Assembly (NCBI RefSeq): GCF_013409995.1
Contig: NZ_JACCBX010000006.1
Span: 308,437 to 372,436 of the forward strand
DNA: 64,000 nt
Reading direction: 5' to 3'
From: Neobacillus driksii
GTDB lineage: Bacteria > Bacillota > Bacilli > Bacillales > Cytobacillaceae
The translations under genes were made by a program, and so were the position numbers. The notes under the pieces were generated by a model. The model had not been told where the DNA came from. It made no database searches and saw only the letters and a program-made list of their open reading frames with translations. Of the stretch, positions 56,510 to 64,000 are shown piece by piece; the stretch's first letter is position 1, and each line of letters begins with the position of its first letter.

Positions 56510-56773
56510 ATGTTCATCCAAGGATCAATCATAGCAGGAGAATTTGATTCTTCTTTAAATGAATTTGCTATACAACAAGTGAAACATTTTGAAACAGTAT
56601 CGATTCTTAATGAAAACCAATTGAACCAAATCTACCATTACCTTAAAAGAAACCAACACCAAGAGGATGGACAAATCATTACGCTATACGATCAAATGCC
56701 GATTAGATTATCTCAAGAAGAAATTAACCAATTTATTGATGATTTAGAAAAAGTTAAGTTGATGTATCAATAA
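56510..56773 (+). CDS. Hypothetical protein, 87 aa
   Basis: A small acidic protein beginning MFIQGSIIAGEFDSSLNEFA, without signal or membrane segment. AAGGAG precedes the ATG. No family recognised. It is separated from the ThuA-like gene by 88 bases and is not clearly part of that operon. Confidence 0.6.
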   Translation: MFIQGSIIAGEFDSSLNEFAIQQVKHFETVSILNENQLNQIYHYLKRNQHQEDGQIITLYDQMPIRLSQEEINQFIDDLEKVKLMYQ

Positions 56774-56834
56774 CTGACTAATGACTTCTTTATAATTCCA
56801 TTGTGTTGACGTTTTTGTATGTATATTGGAAGAT

Positions 56835-56863
56835 GTAAAAAGCTTACTCAAATGAGTAAGCTT
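56835..56863 (-). terminator. Terminator of cell-wall hydrolase gene
   Basis: AAGCTTACTC pairs with GAGTAAGCTT around a 4-base loop. On the minus strand it is followed by TTTTTAC, so it ends the minus-strand hydrolase gene. Confidence 0.8.
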
Positions 56864-57305
56864 AAGCTCCCTTATAAACACTATCACATGTTCCGGCTTT
56901 TGGTTCATAATAACAATGCTGTTTAAACTGACCCGAATGAGGCTGACCGTACCATGTTGGCGGGCATGGAGCATATGGATTAAAATACCAAAGGGCAAAT
57001 TTTGATGGGTGTTCTCTCCAATAATCCAAATTCTGTTTTGCTAATCTTTTTTCAGCTGATCTTGCTCTTTGATAAAACACATTCCCTTTTTGAACAGCTT
57101 CAAAAGAAAAATTTCCTCCTTGGACATGAAAAATGACATCGTTAACGTTTCTTAGATCTTTAAAGTCTAAACATTCTGCTTTAACACGATTAACAATGAC
57201 ATTTCCAACCATTAACATTCCCTGTTTTCCTTCACCCTCAGCTTCTGCCCTCATCATCCTTGCCATTAAGTCTACGTCTGAACTTCTGTAATTAATTCTT
57301 GGCAT
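56862..57305 (-). CDS. Spore cortex-type cell wall hydrolase (CwlJ/SleB catalytic domain)
   Basis: A 147-aa stand-alone Hydrolase_2 domain. The catalytic Glu lies in RAEAEGEGKQGMLMVGNVIVNR (given by its core, residues about 18-39); FWYFNPYAPCPPTW-type and GKCHCYY-like C-terminal segments are seen here as ALWYFNPYAPCPPTWYG and QHCYYEP. CwlJ-like enzymes degrade muramic-lactam cortex peptidoglycan at germination. No signal peptide and no gerQ partner visible. It supports a spore-forming host. Confidence 0.88.
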   Translation of the reverse strand: MPRINYRSSDVDLMARMMRAEAEGEGKQGMLMVGNVIVNRVKAECLDFKDLRNVNDVIFHVQGGNFSFEAVQKGNVFYQRARSAEKRLAKQNLDYWREHPSKFALWYFNPYAPCPPTWYGQPHSGQFKQHCYYEPKAGTCDSVYKGA

Positions 57306-57384
57306 TTTCTCACCCCAAAAATATAGTATGGAAAAGAGCCTGTATTGATGACATTGTTTATAATCAAAGAATTTTAATGCACCA

Positions 57385-58290
57385 TCATCCTATTGGTGTC
57401 AGTATCTCTTTCTCAAGAATATCTAGAAATAGCTGAATCGATGGATTCAAATTGTTTTTCTTCCAAGCAATCACGAGTTCACAATCGCTATCCAAAGCAC
57501 CATCGATTTCTACAAAACGTAGTGAAGAACTTGATACACCTTCGAAACTTTTTGGCAGTATGGAGATTCCGATTTCGGATTCAACCAGGACTGGAACAGT
57601 ATCCACAAATCTTGGTTGACTTACAATTCTGGGTGTGAAGCCGCTTTGTTCACACAGATGTACAATAAAGTCATAAGAACCTACGGGAGAAGCATGGCGG
57701 TTATGTATAATAAAGGGCTCATTTGCCAGTTCTGAGAGTTTAATCTTCTTATGACCAGAAAGGGGATGATTTTTGTGCATGACGATACAATACGGCTCTC
57801 TAGCCACAGACTGGATCTCGATTTCTTCAATTCTATCTAATCCAGCTGGCAATGTTAAAGCTATATCAATCTCACCTTCTTCTAATGATTCTTTTAGCAT
57901 TTTACTAGGAAAGTGGTTCAGGTAAAGTTCCACTTTTGGATGAATCTCACGGAATTGCTTGATAACGTTTGGTAAAAAACTTCGGACATGAACACTTAGA
58001 AAACCAATGGAAAGGCTGCCAATGACACCAGCATCTGTTTGTTTTGCTTTTTCAATTGCCCCAGAAGTTTTTTCAACGATTTCAATTGCTTCTTTTAAAA
58101 AGACGGACCCTGCGGGAGTTAACTGAACCGATCTTTTGTTTCTAATAAAAAGTTTTAAGCCTAATTGCTGTTCCAAATCAGCAATTTGATGGCTGATAGC
58201 TGATTGAGCAACGTAAAGCTGATTAGCTGCCTTGGTAAAGTTTAAATACTCCGCTACTGTAATAAAATAACGTAATTGTCGAATATCCAT
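57385..58290 (-). CDS. LysR family transcriptional regulator
   Basis: A 301-aa regulator with N-terminal HTH (MDIRQLRYFITVAEYLNFTK, then SAISHQIADLEQQLGLKLF) and a two-lobed effector domain. It is divergent from the quercetinase gene across a 208-base gap, the classical arrangement for a LysR activator of the neighbouring catabolic operon. The ATG at 58290 has GAGGG upstream. The effector is probably an aromatic or flavonoid-derived compound, by inference. Confidence 0.92.
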   Translation of the reverse strand: MDIRQLRYFITVAEYLNFTKAANQLYVAQSAISHQIADLEQQLGLKLFIRNKRSVQLTPAGSVFLKEAIEIVEKTSGAIEKAKQTDAGVIGSLSIGFLSVHVRSFLPNVIKQFREIHPKVELYLNHFPSKMLKESLEEGEIDIALTLPAGLDRIEEIEIQSVAREPYCIVMHKNHPLSGHKKIKLSELANEPFIIHNRHASPVGSYDFIVHLCEQSGFTPRIVSQPRFVDTVPVLVESEIGISILPKSFEGVSSSSLRFVEIDGALDSDCELVIAWKKNNLNPSIQLFLDILEKEILTPIG

Positions 58291-58455
58291 ATGGTCCCTC
58301 ACTTGCCATATATTTTTAATTATTTTAACATATGATTAACATAAAAGACGAAATACTTAAAGTTTTCTTAAAATAATCCTAATAATATCAAATTCGGATT
58401 ACAGAAATCGAAATCCTATATTTCCATTTATGTTTGAACCGTATTATGGTTAATG

Positions 58456-58469
58456 TGAAAGCGCTTAAA
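58456..58469 (+). promoter_or_regulatory. cre-like box upstream of the quercetinase operon
   Basis: TGAAAGCGCTTAAA matches the cre consensus except for one base in the final CA. It lies 30 bases before the first gene and suggests catabolite control. Confidence 0.55.
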
Positions 58470-58498
58470 ACTAGTCGTTGGGATAGGAGTGTGGTTAG

Positions 58499-59551
58499 AT
58501 GAGCCTGCAAATTGTTGGCAAACTGCCAAATGAAAAAAAACCGTATTTTATTAGAAATGGAGAGGGCGAACGTTATCTCTTTGGTACTCAAGTTGCGTCC
58601 ATTGTTGCGACAACTGCAAGTACCGGTGACAAGATGGAAATTGTACAGATATCAGGTGGTAAAGGAGATTATTTTCCGGCACATGTTCATGAAAAAGCTC
58701 ATGAAGGTATCGTTGTACTTGACGGCAGACTAGAAGTAGAGCTAAATGGACAAGTTCATTTGTTGACAGCAGGCGACTATGTACACATCCCGGCAGGTAC
58801 GGTTCATGCTTATTGGCTGCAGAGTCATCGAACACGCTTTTGGTCGTTCACGATGAACGGTAATCTAGCAAAATTATACTCTCTCATCGGAGTGCCATTT
58901 GATAGATTTGAACGTCCGCCTGTTTCGCAGAATCCCTTAGTTGCGGAAAGTTTTTCCGATCTTCCTGATGATATTGATATTAAATTTGCTCCTAGACAAC
59001 AAACAAACGGGTTACCTCAGTTGGTTAAAGGCGGTACAATACCTGACTTGGTTCAACCATATGTGCTAGAGGCAGGGGAAGGAATCCATCTTCTTAGCGG
59101 GGATACAGTTCATTCTCTACTAACCACGAAAGAGGCTGCAGATGGTCAATTTCTTGCGCTTGTATCGGAAGGACCAAAGGGACTGCCAATCGGTGAGCAC
59201 GCGCATGAGTATACAAACGAAACATTTATGTGTTTACAAGGACAAATGACACTTTGGGTGGATGGGGAAGAGTTACACTTGCTCCCGGGGGATTTTGCTT
59301 ATGTACCAGCGAAAACACCGCATCGCTTCCGTTGTGATGCCCATTATACGAAGTTTTTAGGTGTGTTAACTCCTGGGCAATTTGAAGATTTCTTCCGAAT
59401 TCTTGGCGACCCATACGAATATCCGATTTTTCCAAGTGAGCCGGCGGCCTATCGATTTAATCGGGTTATTCAGCGAATTGAAGAGCTGGATTTGATTTTA
59501 CTTGGGAAACCTCCAGCCCCTCCTGCTGCAGTAGAAGAGGTTAATCATTAA
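58499..59551 (+). CDS. qdoI: Quercetin 2,3-dioxygenase (bicupin)
   Basis: A 350-aa bicupin. First-cupin metal ligands are His62, His64, Glu69 and His103 (PAHVHEKAHEG and TVHAYW), the same numbers as in B. subtilis QdoI/YxaG. A second cupin has GEHAHEYTNETF and TPHRFRCD. It opens the central ring of quercetin-type flavonols, releasing CO and a depside. AGGAG is 9 bases before the ATG. The hydrolase gene overlaps its stop (TAATG), indicating coupling. Confidence 0.88.
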   Translation: MSLQIVGKLPNEKKPYFIRNGEGERYLFGTQVASIVATTASTGDKMEIVQISGGKGDYFPAHVHEKAHEGIVVLDGRLEVELNGQVHLLTAGDYVHIPAGTVHAYWLQSHRTRFWSFTMNGNLAKLYSLIGVPFDRFERPPVSQNPLVAESFSDLPDDIDIKFAPRQQTNGLPQLVKGGTIPDLVQPYVLEAGEGIHLLSGDTVHSLLTTKEAADGQFLALVSEGPKGLPIGEHAHEYTNETFMCLQGQMTLWVDGEELHLLPGDFAYVPAKTPHRFRCDAHYTKFLGVLTPGQFEDFFRILGDPYEYPIFPSEPAAYRFNRVIQRIEELDLILLGKPPAPPAAVEEVNH

Positions 59552-60498
59552 TGGTGTATGACGTAAAGGTTGTTTGTGACCTCGAGTTTGCCGCACCTGA
59601 TGGAAAACCATTATTATTAGATCTTTATTTACCAATTGGGGCAGATAAACCCTTACCGGTAATTGTTTGGCTGCATGGGGGCGGCTGGAGAATTGGCGAT
59701 CGAAAACTAGGTCCTGATTTTCGGGTACGGTTTGCTGAACGTGGATATGCAATGGCAAGTATCGAGTATCGTTTAAGCGGAGAGGCTCTTTTTCCAGCAC
59801 AAATTCATGATGTGAAGGCTGCTATTCGCTGGCTGCGCTCTTCGGCAGTTGAATTTGGTCTAGATAGTGGCAGGATAGGGCTATGGGGCTCGTCCGCTGG
59901 AGGTCATTTAGCTGCACTGGCCGGTACAACAGGTGAAGGGATTCTCGAGGATTTAGGATTAGGATGTGCGGATTTTAGCAGTGACGTACAAGCTGTTGTA
60001 GATGGATATGGACCTACTGACTTTTTGCAAATGGATGCATATAGCCATAAGGAGATCGCTTTATCTAGTGATCCTGAGTCAGATTTACTGCAACCGACTC
60101 TACAACATGAAGACAAGAATTCTCCTGAGTCACAATTACTTGGAGCACCAATCCTATCTGTTCCGTATCTGGTCAAGAAAGCGAATCCTATTACTTATAT
60201 TAAAAACGGTTTGCCGGCATTTCTAATTATGCATGGGTTAAGTGATACAGCAGTGGCTCCTCACCAAAGTGAACTGATTTATCAAGCTCTTATTGCTAAA
60301 GGAAATGAAGCGGCCCTCTGTCTTATTGAAGGTTTAGGACACGCATTTTTTAATAAAAATGAATTGGATGATAACGGACCGTATTCTGCCTCCATTCGCA
60401 GGGCGGGAGATGGAGAAACCGAGTATATCCGCAATCGTGAAATTAAAATATTTGAGATGGTAGAAGAATTTTTTCAAAAACATCTTTTGGGAAGCTGA
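59551..60498 (+). CDS. Alpha/beta hydrolase (BD-FAE/esterase type)
   Basis: A 315-aa serine esterase. Oxyanion motif WLHGGGWRIGDR near residue 32, nucleophile elbow WGSSAGGHLAA near 112, catalytic Asp near SDTAVAPHQSE and His in GLGHAFFNK. The family cleaves feruloyl and other aryl esters. Coupled to the quercetinase, it is a good candidate to hydrolyse the depside made by flavonol cleavage; this is inference. Confidence 0.87.
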   Translation: MVYDVKVVCDLEFAAPDGKPLLLDLYLPIGADKPLPVIVWLHGGGWRIGDRKLGPDFRVRFAERGYAMASIEYRLSGEALFPAQIHDVKAAIRWLRSSAVEFGLDSGRIGLWGSSAGGHLAALAGTTGEGILEDLGLGCADFSSDVQAVVDGYGPTDFLQMDAYSHKEIALSSDPESDLLQPTLQHEDKNSPESQLLGAPILSVPYLVKKANPITYIKNGLPAFLIMHGLSDTAVAPHQSELIYQALIAKGNEAALCLIEGLGHAFFNKNELDDNGPYSASIRRAGDGETEYIRNREIKIFEMVEEFFQKHLLGS

Positions 60499-60555
60499 CT
60501 AATTTATTCCCACGCGGACTTAATTCGGTACGGTAAAGGGAATTGTTAGCTGAGT

Positions 60556-60718
60556 GGTAACCCAAGAGTTGTTTTGGTTACCTCTAATGGGAAAATAATG
60601 ACTGTGTGGTAACCAAAGTACCGTTTTGGTTACCTCAAAAACGAAGAAGCTGGCTTTGAGGTAACCAAAGAGTCGTTTTAGTTCCCGCTAAAACGAAAAT
60701 ACAGGCTTAATGGTAACC
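60556..60718 (+). repeat. Array of hairpin repeats, exact 52-bp period
   Basis: GGTAACC occurs at 60556, 60608, 60660 and 60712, exactly 52 bases apart. In the first two units it pairs with GGTTACC 13 bases further on; in the third the right arm has decayed, and the fourth is partial. The remaining unit is A-rich spacer. The rest of the 60499-60896 gap holds only a terminator. Confidence 0.88.
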
Positions 60719-60746
60719 AAAGACCTTCGATCTGATAAAGAACCAA

Positions 60747-60777
60747 AACTCCGCAACTAAAGCGGGGTTATTTTTTT
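60747..60777 (+). terminator. Terminator between hydrolase and FAH-family gene
   Basis: CTCCGC pairs with GCGGGG, followed by TTATTTTTTT. It splits the aromatic genes into two transcription units or makes readthrough partial. Confidence 0.7.
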
Positions 60778-60896
60778 GTAAAAAAACTTCAATTATCTGA
60801 AATTCCGATTTGTCAAATACAATCTGTGTATTTCAAAAAAGTTTCTCCGTCCTTTATCATGAATTTATAGATAGCAAAACGCTAGGAGGAATTCAC

Positions 60897-61835
60897 ATGA
60901 AATTACTAACATATTTAACCAATGATCAGCCTTTACGTCTAGGAGTCTTAGTAGATGAAAATACGATTGTTGATCCACAGCAAGCCTATATTGAACTTTT
61001 AAAGGAGCAAGGGCAGGAGAGAGCGGAAGAGATTGCAAACGCTTTATTGCCGCATAATCCAACAGAATTTATTGCTAATGGTGACCTGGCACTTCAAACA
61101 GCTAAGCAAGCAATCTCTTTTGCCTTAGAAAATAAACAAGAGTCTTCAGCTGTTTATCAGTATGACAATGTACAAATTGGAGCGCCTGTATTAAAACCGA
61201 ACAAGATCATTTGCGTTGGTTTAAATTACAAGAATCATATTATTGAAATGAATCGTGAATTCCCAGAACATCCGGTTGTTTTTGCCAAATTTGCAACAGC
61301 GATTGCAGGGCCAAATGATGTCTTTCCACTCAATTCAAATTTAACTAAAAAGCTAGATTACGAGGCTGAGTTGGCGTTTGTCATTGGAAAAACCGGAAAG
61401 GACATTGCCTATGATGAAGCACTGGACTATGTCTATGGGTACACGGTTGCCAATGATATAACAGCACGCGATATGCAAAAAAGAACCATTCAATGGCTGC
61501 AAGGTAAGACATTGGATAAGAGTCTTCCTTTAGGCCCAGTGTTAGTAACAAAGGATGAAATCCCTAATCCACACTCCCTTGATATTTCTTTAACCGTTAA
61601 TGGTGAAGTGAGACAGAACTCAAATACTGAACAGTTGTTGTTCAATGTCAATCACCTAATTAAATTCTTATCCGGGATCTTTACGCTTGAGCCAGGTGAT
61701 GTTATTTGTACGGGTACACCAGGCGGGGTAGGAGAAGCTCAGAATAAATTTCTTCGAGATGGGGATGTCGTTAAAGTTGAAATCTCTGGAATTGGAGCCA
61801 TTGAAACGGTCATTAAAGAGGTGAGCCAATCATGA
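60897..61835 (+). CDS. Fumarylacetoacetate hydrolase family protein
   Basis: A 312-aa FAH-fold protein with the motifs KIICVGLNYKNHIIEMN, DYEAELAFVIGK (metal-binding Glu) and TGTPGGVGEAQN. Members hydrolyse or isomerise products of aromatic meta-cleavage, such as 2-hydroxyhepta-2,4-diene-1,7-dioate or acylpyruvates. The ATG at 60897 with AGGAGG is preferred to an in-frame upstream start. The next gene, an extradiol dioxygenase, overlaps it by 4 bases, so it likely acts on that enzyme's product. Confidence 0.9.
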   Translation: MKLLTYLTNDQPLRLGVLVDENTIVDPQQAYIELLKEQGQERAEEIANALLPHNPTEFIANGDLALQTAKQAISFALENKQESSAVYQYDNVQIGAPVLKPNKIICVGLNYKNHIIEMNREFPEHPVVFAKFATAIAGPNDVFPLNSNLTKKLDYEAELAFVIGKTGKDIAYDEALDYVYGYTVANDITARDMQKRTIQWLQGKTLDKSLPLGPVLVTKDEIPNPHSLDISLTVNGEVRQNSNTEQLLFNVNHLIKFLSGIFTLEPGDVICTGTPGGVGEAQNKFLRDGDVVKVEISGIGAIETVIKEVSQS

Positions 61836-62785
61836 ATCACGAACCAATAAGGGATATTGCCCACTTGGCTCATATCGAATTGCTTACACCAAAGCCAAAC
61901 GAAAGTCTAACCTTTTTCAAAGAATTATTAGGGATGGAAGTAGTTCATAGTGAGGGACAATCTGTTTTCCTCCGAGGCTGGGGGGACCAACCGTTATATA
62001 GCTTGAAGCTAACGGAAGCGAAGCAAGCTGGTTTAGGACATGTAGCGATGAGAACCTTTTCTCCTTTTGCACTCGAACAACGTGCTCTAGATATTGAAAA
62101 AAATGGATTCGGATTGGGATGGAGAGATGGGGATTACGGGCACGGTCGCTCCTATCAATTCACAGATGCAGATGGACATAATCTAGAAATCTATTATGAA
62201 GCAGAAAAATATATTACACCGGATCACTTAAAGCCTGGATTGAAAAATATGCCTGCGAAATACGCGGCTAAAGGTGCATCGGTTACACAGCTGGATCATA
62301 TCAATTTGTTTAGCTCTGATGTAGACGCTGATAGCCTATTCTTCCGCAATCAACTAGGTTTCAAACTGAGTGAACAGGCGATAACAGATGATGGGAAACA
62401 AACAACAGCTTGGCTTCATGTTACGAATAAATCTTATGACCTCGCCATCTCACATGATAAATCTGGCAATAAAGGACGTTTTCACCATGCGGCATTCAAA
62501 GTAGAAAATCCTGAAATGGTTCTTCGAGCAGCAGACGTGTTTTTAGATAACGGAATATTCATTGAAGCTCCACCGAATAAACATGTTGCCGGTCAAACGA
62601 TGTTTGTCTATGTATATGAGCCAGGAGGCAATCGAATTGAGGTATGCGCGGGCGGTTTTCTCATCTTCTCGCCAGATTGGGAAACCGTAACTTGGACGCC
62701 TGAAGAACGTAAAAAAGGGTTAGCATGGGGAACTCCGCTGCCATCAACATTTCATACTTATGGAACACCCGATATTCGCAAATAG
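61832..62785 (+). CDS. Extradiol ring-cleavage dioxygenase (type I, VOC fold)
   Basis: A 317-aa two-domain VOC dioxygenase of the catechol 2,3-dioxygenase class. The iron triad can be placed at His in QLDHINLFSSD (near 152), His in GRFHHAAFKV (near 217) and Glu in GGNRIEVCAGG (near 270); other conserved parts are YHGHGRS-like DYGHGRSYQF and FVYVYEPGG. It should cleave a catechol meta to the hydroxyls. ATGA overlap with the FAH gene shows coupling. Confidence 0.9.
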   Translation: MNHEPIRDIAHLAHIELLTPKPNESLTFFKELLGMEVVHSEGQSVFLRGWGDQPLYSLKLTEAKQAGLGHVAMRTFSPFALEQRALDIEKNGFGLGWRDGDYGHGRSYQFTDADGHNLEIYYEAEKYITPDHLKPGLKNMPAKYAAKGASVTQLDHINLFSSDVDADSLFFRNQLGFKLSEQAITDDGKQTTAWLHVTNKSYDLAISHDKSGNKGRFHHAAFKVENPEMVLRAADVFLDNGIFIEAPPNKHVAGQTMFVYVYEPGGNRIEVCAGGFLIFSPDWETVTWTPEERKKGLAWGTPLPSTFHTYGTPDIRK

Positions 62786-62805
62786 ATAAACAGGGGGATG
62801 GGAAC

Positions 62806-63981
62806 ATGAATCAAACGTTAAACAGGTTATCCTATGAAGAAGCATTGGAACGTGCAAAAAAATTGGTTCCTTCAATACGTTCGCGGTCACGAGAGGGTGA
62901 ATTACTTCGCCATCAACCGCTAGAGAACATACAAGAATTCATTGAATCAGGCTTAGTACGTACCATGGTACCGAACCGGTGGGGCGGCCATGAACTCAAT
63001 TGGAAAACTTTAGCGGATACAGCCATTGAAGTTGCGAAGGGTGATGCCTCTGCAGGCTGGTGCTATTCACTGTTATTGTTGCACAGTTGGATGCTGGCAT
63101 TCTTCCCAAATAAGGCACAGGAAGATGTATGGAAAGAAAATCCGGATGCATGTCTCGCCACATCAATCAATCCAAGTCCTGATTCACAAATTAAACGTGT
63201 GGATGGAGGGTATCGTTTAACAGGTAAATGGGGTTTTTCCTCCGGTATCAACCACTGTGACTGGGTAATGATTAGTGCAGAAGCGCAGACAGAAGATGGA
63301 AAAAAGGCATTATATTTTCTGGTTCCCAAAAGCGATTTAAATGTGATCGATATCTGGCGTGTGATTGGGATGAAAGGGACAGGCAGTAATCTATTAGAGT
63401 TAACGGACGTATTTGTACCAGAATACAGAATTATGGAGTTAGAACCATGGAATCTTACCGGTCAATCTCCAGGGATGGACCTCAATACAGCACCGCTTTA
63501 TCGTATCCAAATATCTGCAGTGATGCCTGTTACTTTATTGTCCGTTATTTTAGGAGCGACAAAAGGTGCCTATACGATCTGGCGTGATAGTGTGATTGGT
63601 AAAAATAAAACAAGAGGTGGAGAGCAGGTAGCCAATTTAACTCATCAACAAATCCGGCTCGCGAAGGTGGCGGCAAAAATTGAAGCTGTAGATGCTCTTC
63701 TTCATAAATCTTTAGAACTTGTGGAATCTGGCACCGTGCTAGATTATACGGAACGGGTACGCCTCCGTTGTAATTATGCCTATTGTGCCGAAATGTGTGC
63801 TAATATAATGGAAACCATCTACACTTCGAGCGGCGCGGCAGCCTCCGCTGAGAGCCATCCTCTTCAACAGTTTTGGCGCGATATCCATGCTGGGGCACAG
63901 CATACAGCCTTTAATTTTGATTGGGTAGGTGAGATCTTCGGCAAGCTGGAGCTTGGTATTCCAGTAAAAGTCGTTTATTAA
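62806..63981 (+). CDS. Flavin-dependent monooxygenase, acyl-CoA dehydrogenase fold (HpaH/HsaA-like)
   Basis: A 391-aa protein of the group D flavin monooxygenases (acyl-CoA-dehydrogenase-like). N-terminal helical domain, then TGKWGFSSGINHCDWVMISA (middle beta domain, near residue 132) and GMKGTGSNLLELTDVFVPE near 186, and a C-terminal helical domain with LQQFWRDIHAGAQHTAFN. Such enzymes ortho-hydroxylate phenols with reduced flavin from a separate reductase. It would prepare a catechol for the dioxygenase before it. GGGGGATGGG precedes the ATG at 62806. A further ribosome site (GAGAGGGAG, 63983-63991) shows the operon continues past the window. Confidence 0.88.
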   Translation: MNQTLNRLSYEEALERAKKLVPSIRSRSREGELLRHQPLENIQEFIESGLVRTMVPNRWGGHELNWKTLADTAIEVAKGDASAGWCYSLLLLHSWMLAFFPNKAQEDVWKENPDACLATSINPSPDSQIKRVDGGYRLTGKWGFSSGINHCDWVMISAEAQTEDGKKALYFLVPKSDLNVIDIWRVIGMKGTGSNLLELTDVFVPEYRIMELEPWNLTGQSPGMDLNTAPLYRIQISAVMPVTLLSVILGATKGAYTIWRDSVIGKNKTRGGEQVANLTHQQIRLAKVAAKIEAVDALLHKSLELVESGTVLDYTERVRLRCNYAYCAEMCANIMETIYTSSGAAASAESHPLQQFWRDIHAGAQHTAFNFDWVGEIFGKLELGIPVKVVY

Positions 63982-64000
63982 GAGAGGGAGAAACAACAAT

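Overview
The window looks like chromosome from a low-GC, spore-forming Bacillaceae member of the Bacillus/Neobacillus type. Evidence: AT-rich Gram-positive gene style, strong GGAGG ribosome sites, T-tailed terminators, cre-like boxes, a LutABC set and a RhaEW protein close to those of B. subtilis, and a CwlJ-like cortex hydrolase. The probable lifestyle is plant-debris or soil saprophyte, because about half the window is devoted to plant polysaccharides and probable plant aromatics.

Left part (1-10 kb). Two divergent cobalamin riboswitches open the window. The right-hand one precedes a B12-independent ribonucleotide reductase operon (nrdA-like, nrdB-like, flavodoxin), whose last gene ends inside a 20-bp tandem repeat. 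Housekeeping and orphan genes follow: a DUF2935 protein, a zinc peptidase, an ADP-ribosyltransferase-like protein, an AEC transporter, small proteins, and a uracil-DNA-glycosylase-like gene broken by TGA.

9.6-14.4 kb. A long leader carries three copies of a structured element that I cannot assign to a known riboswitch. It precedes an SsuABC/NMT1-type ABC importer and an arylsulfotransferase-family protein.

14.5-27 kb. Mixed genes: a secreted GH27 enzyme, a heterodimeric BmrCD-like ABC exporter with a probable leader ORF and an ATT start, an AraC regulator, remnants of a two-component system, cysteine dioxygenase, an EamA permease, small unknown genes (one with an in-frame TGA) and a glucose-type PTS IIA.

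27-34 kb. lutABC, an oxidoreductase and rhaEW. lutA and rhaEW share an identical 36-bp promoter block. This fits one pathway: RhaEW makes L-lactate from rhamnulose-1-phosphate, and LutABC oxidises it.

34-56.5 kb. Pectin and glucuronoxylan use: a giant secreted CE12-PL11 rhamnogalacturonan enzyme; a GH8 exo-oligoxylanase under an apparent XylR-like operator; a YesMN-like two-component system; an AguEFG-like importer; intracellular GH10 xylanase; GH67 alpha-glucuronidase; UxuA and UxuB-like steps; and accessory Nif3, VOC, SDR and ThuA-like proteins.

57.4-64 kb. A LysR regulator diverges from a quercetinase-led operon: bicupin dioxygenase, alpha/beta hydrolase, FAH-family protein, extradiol dioxygenase and a flavin monooxygenase. 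The operon continues past the right edge and could be a complete flavonoid or aryl-ester breakdown route.
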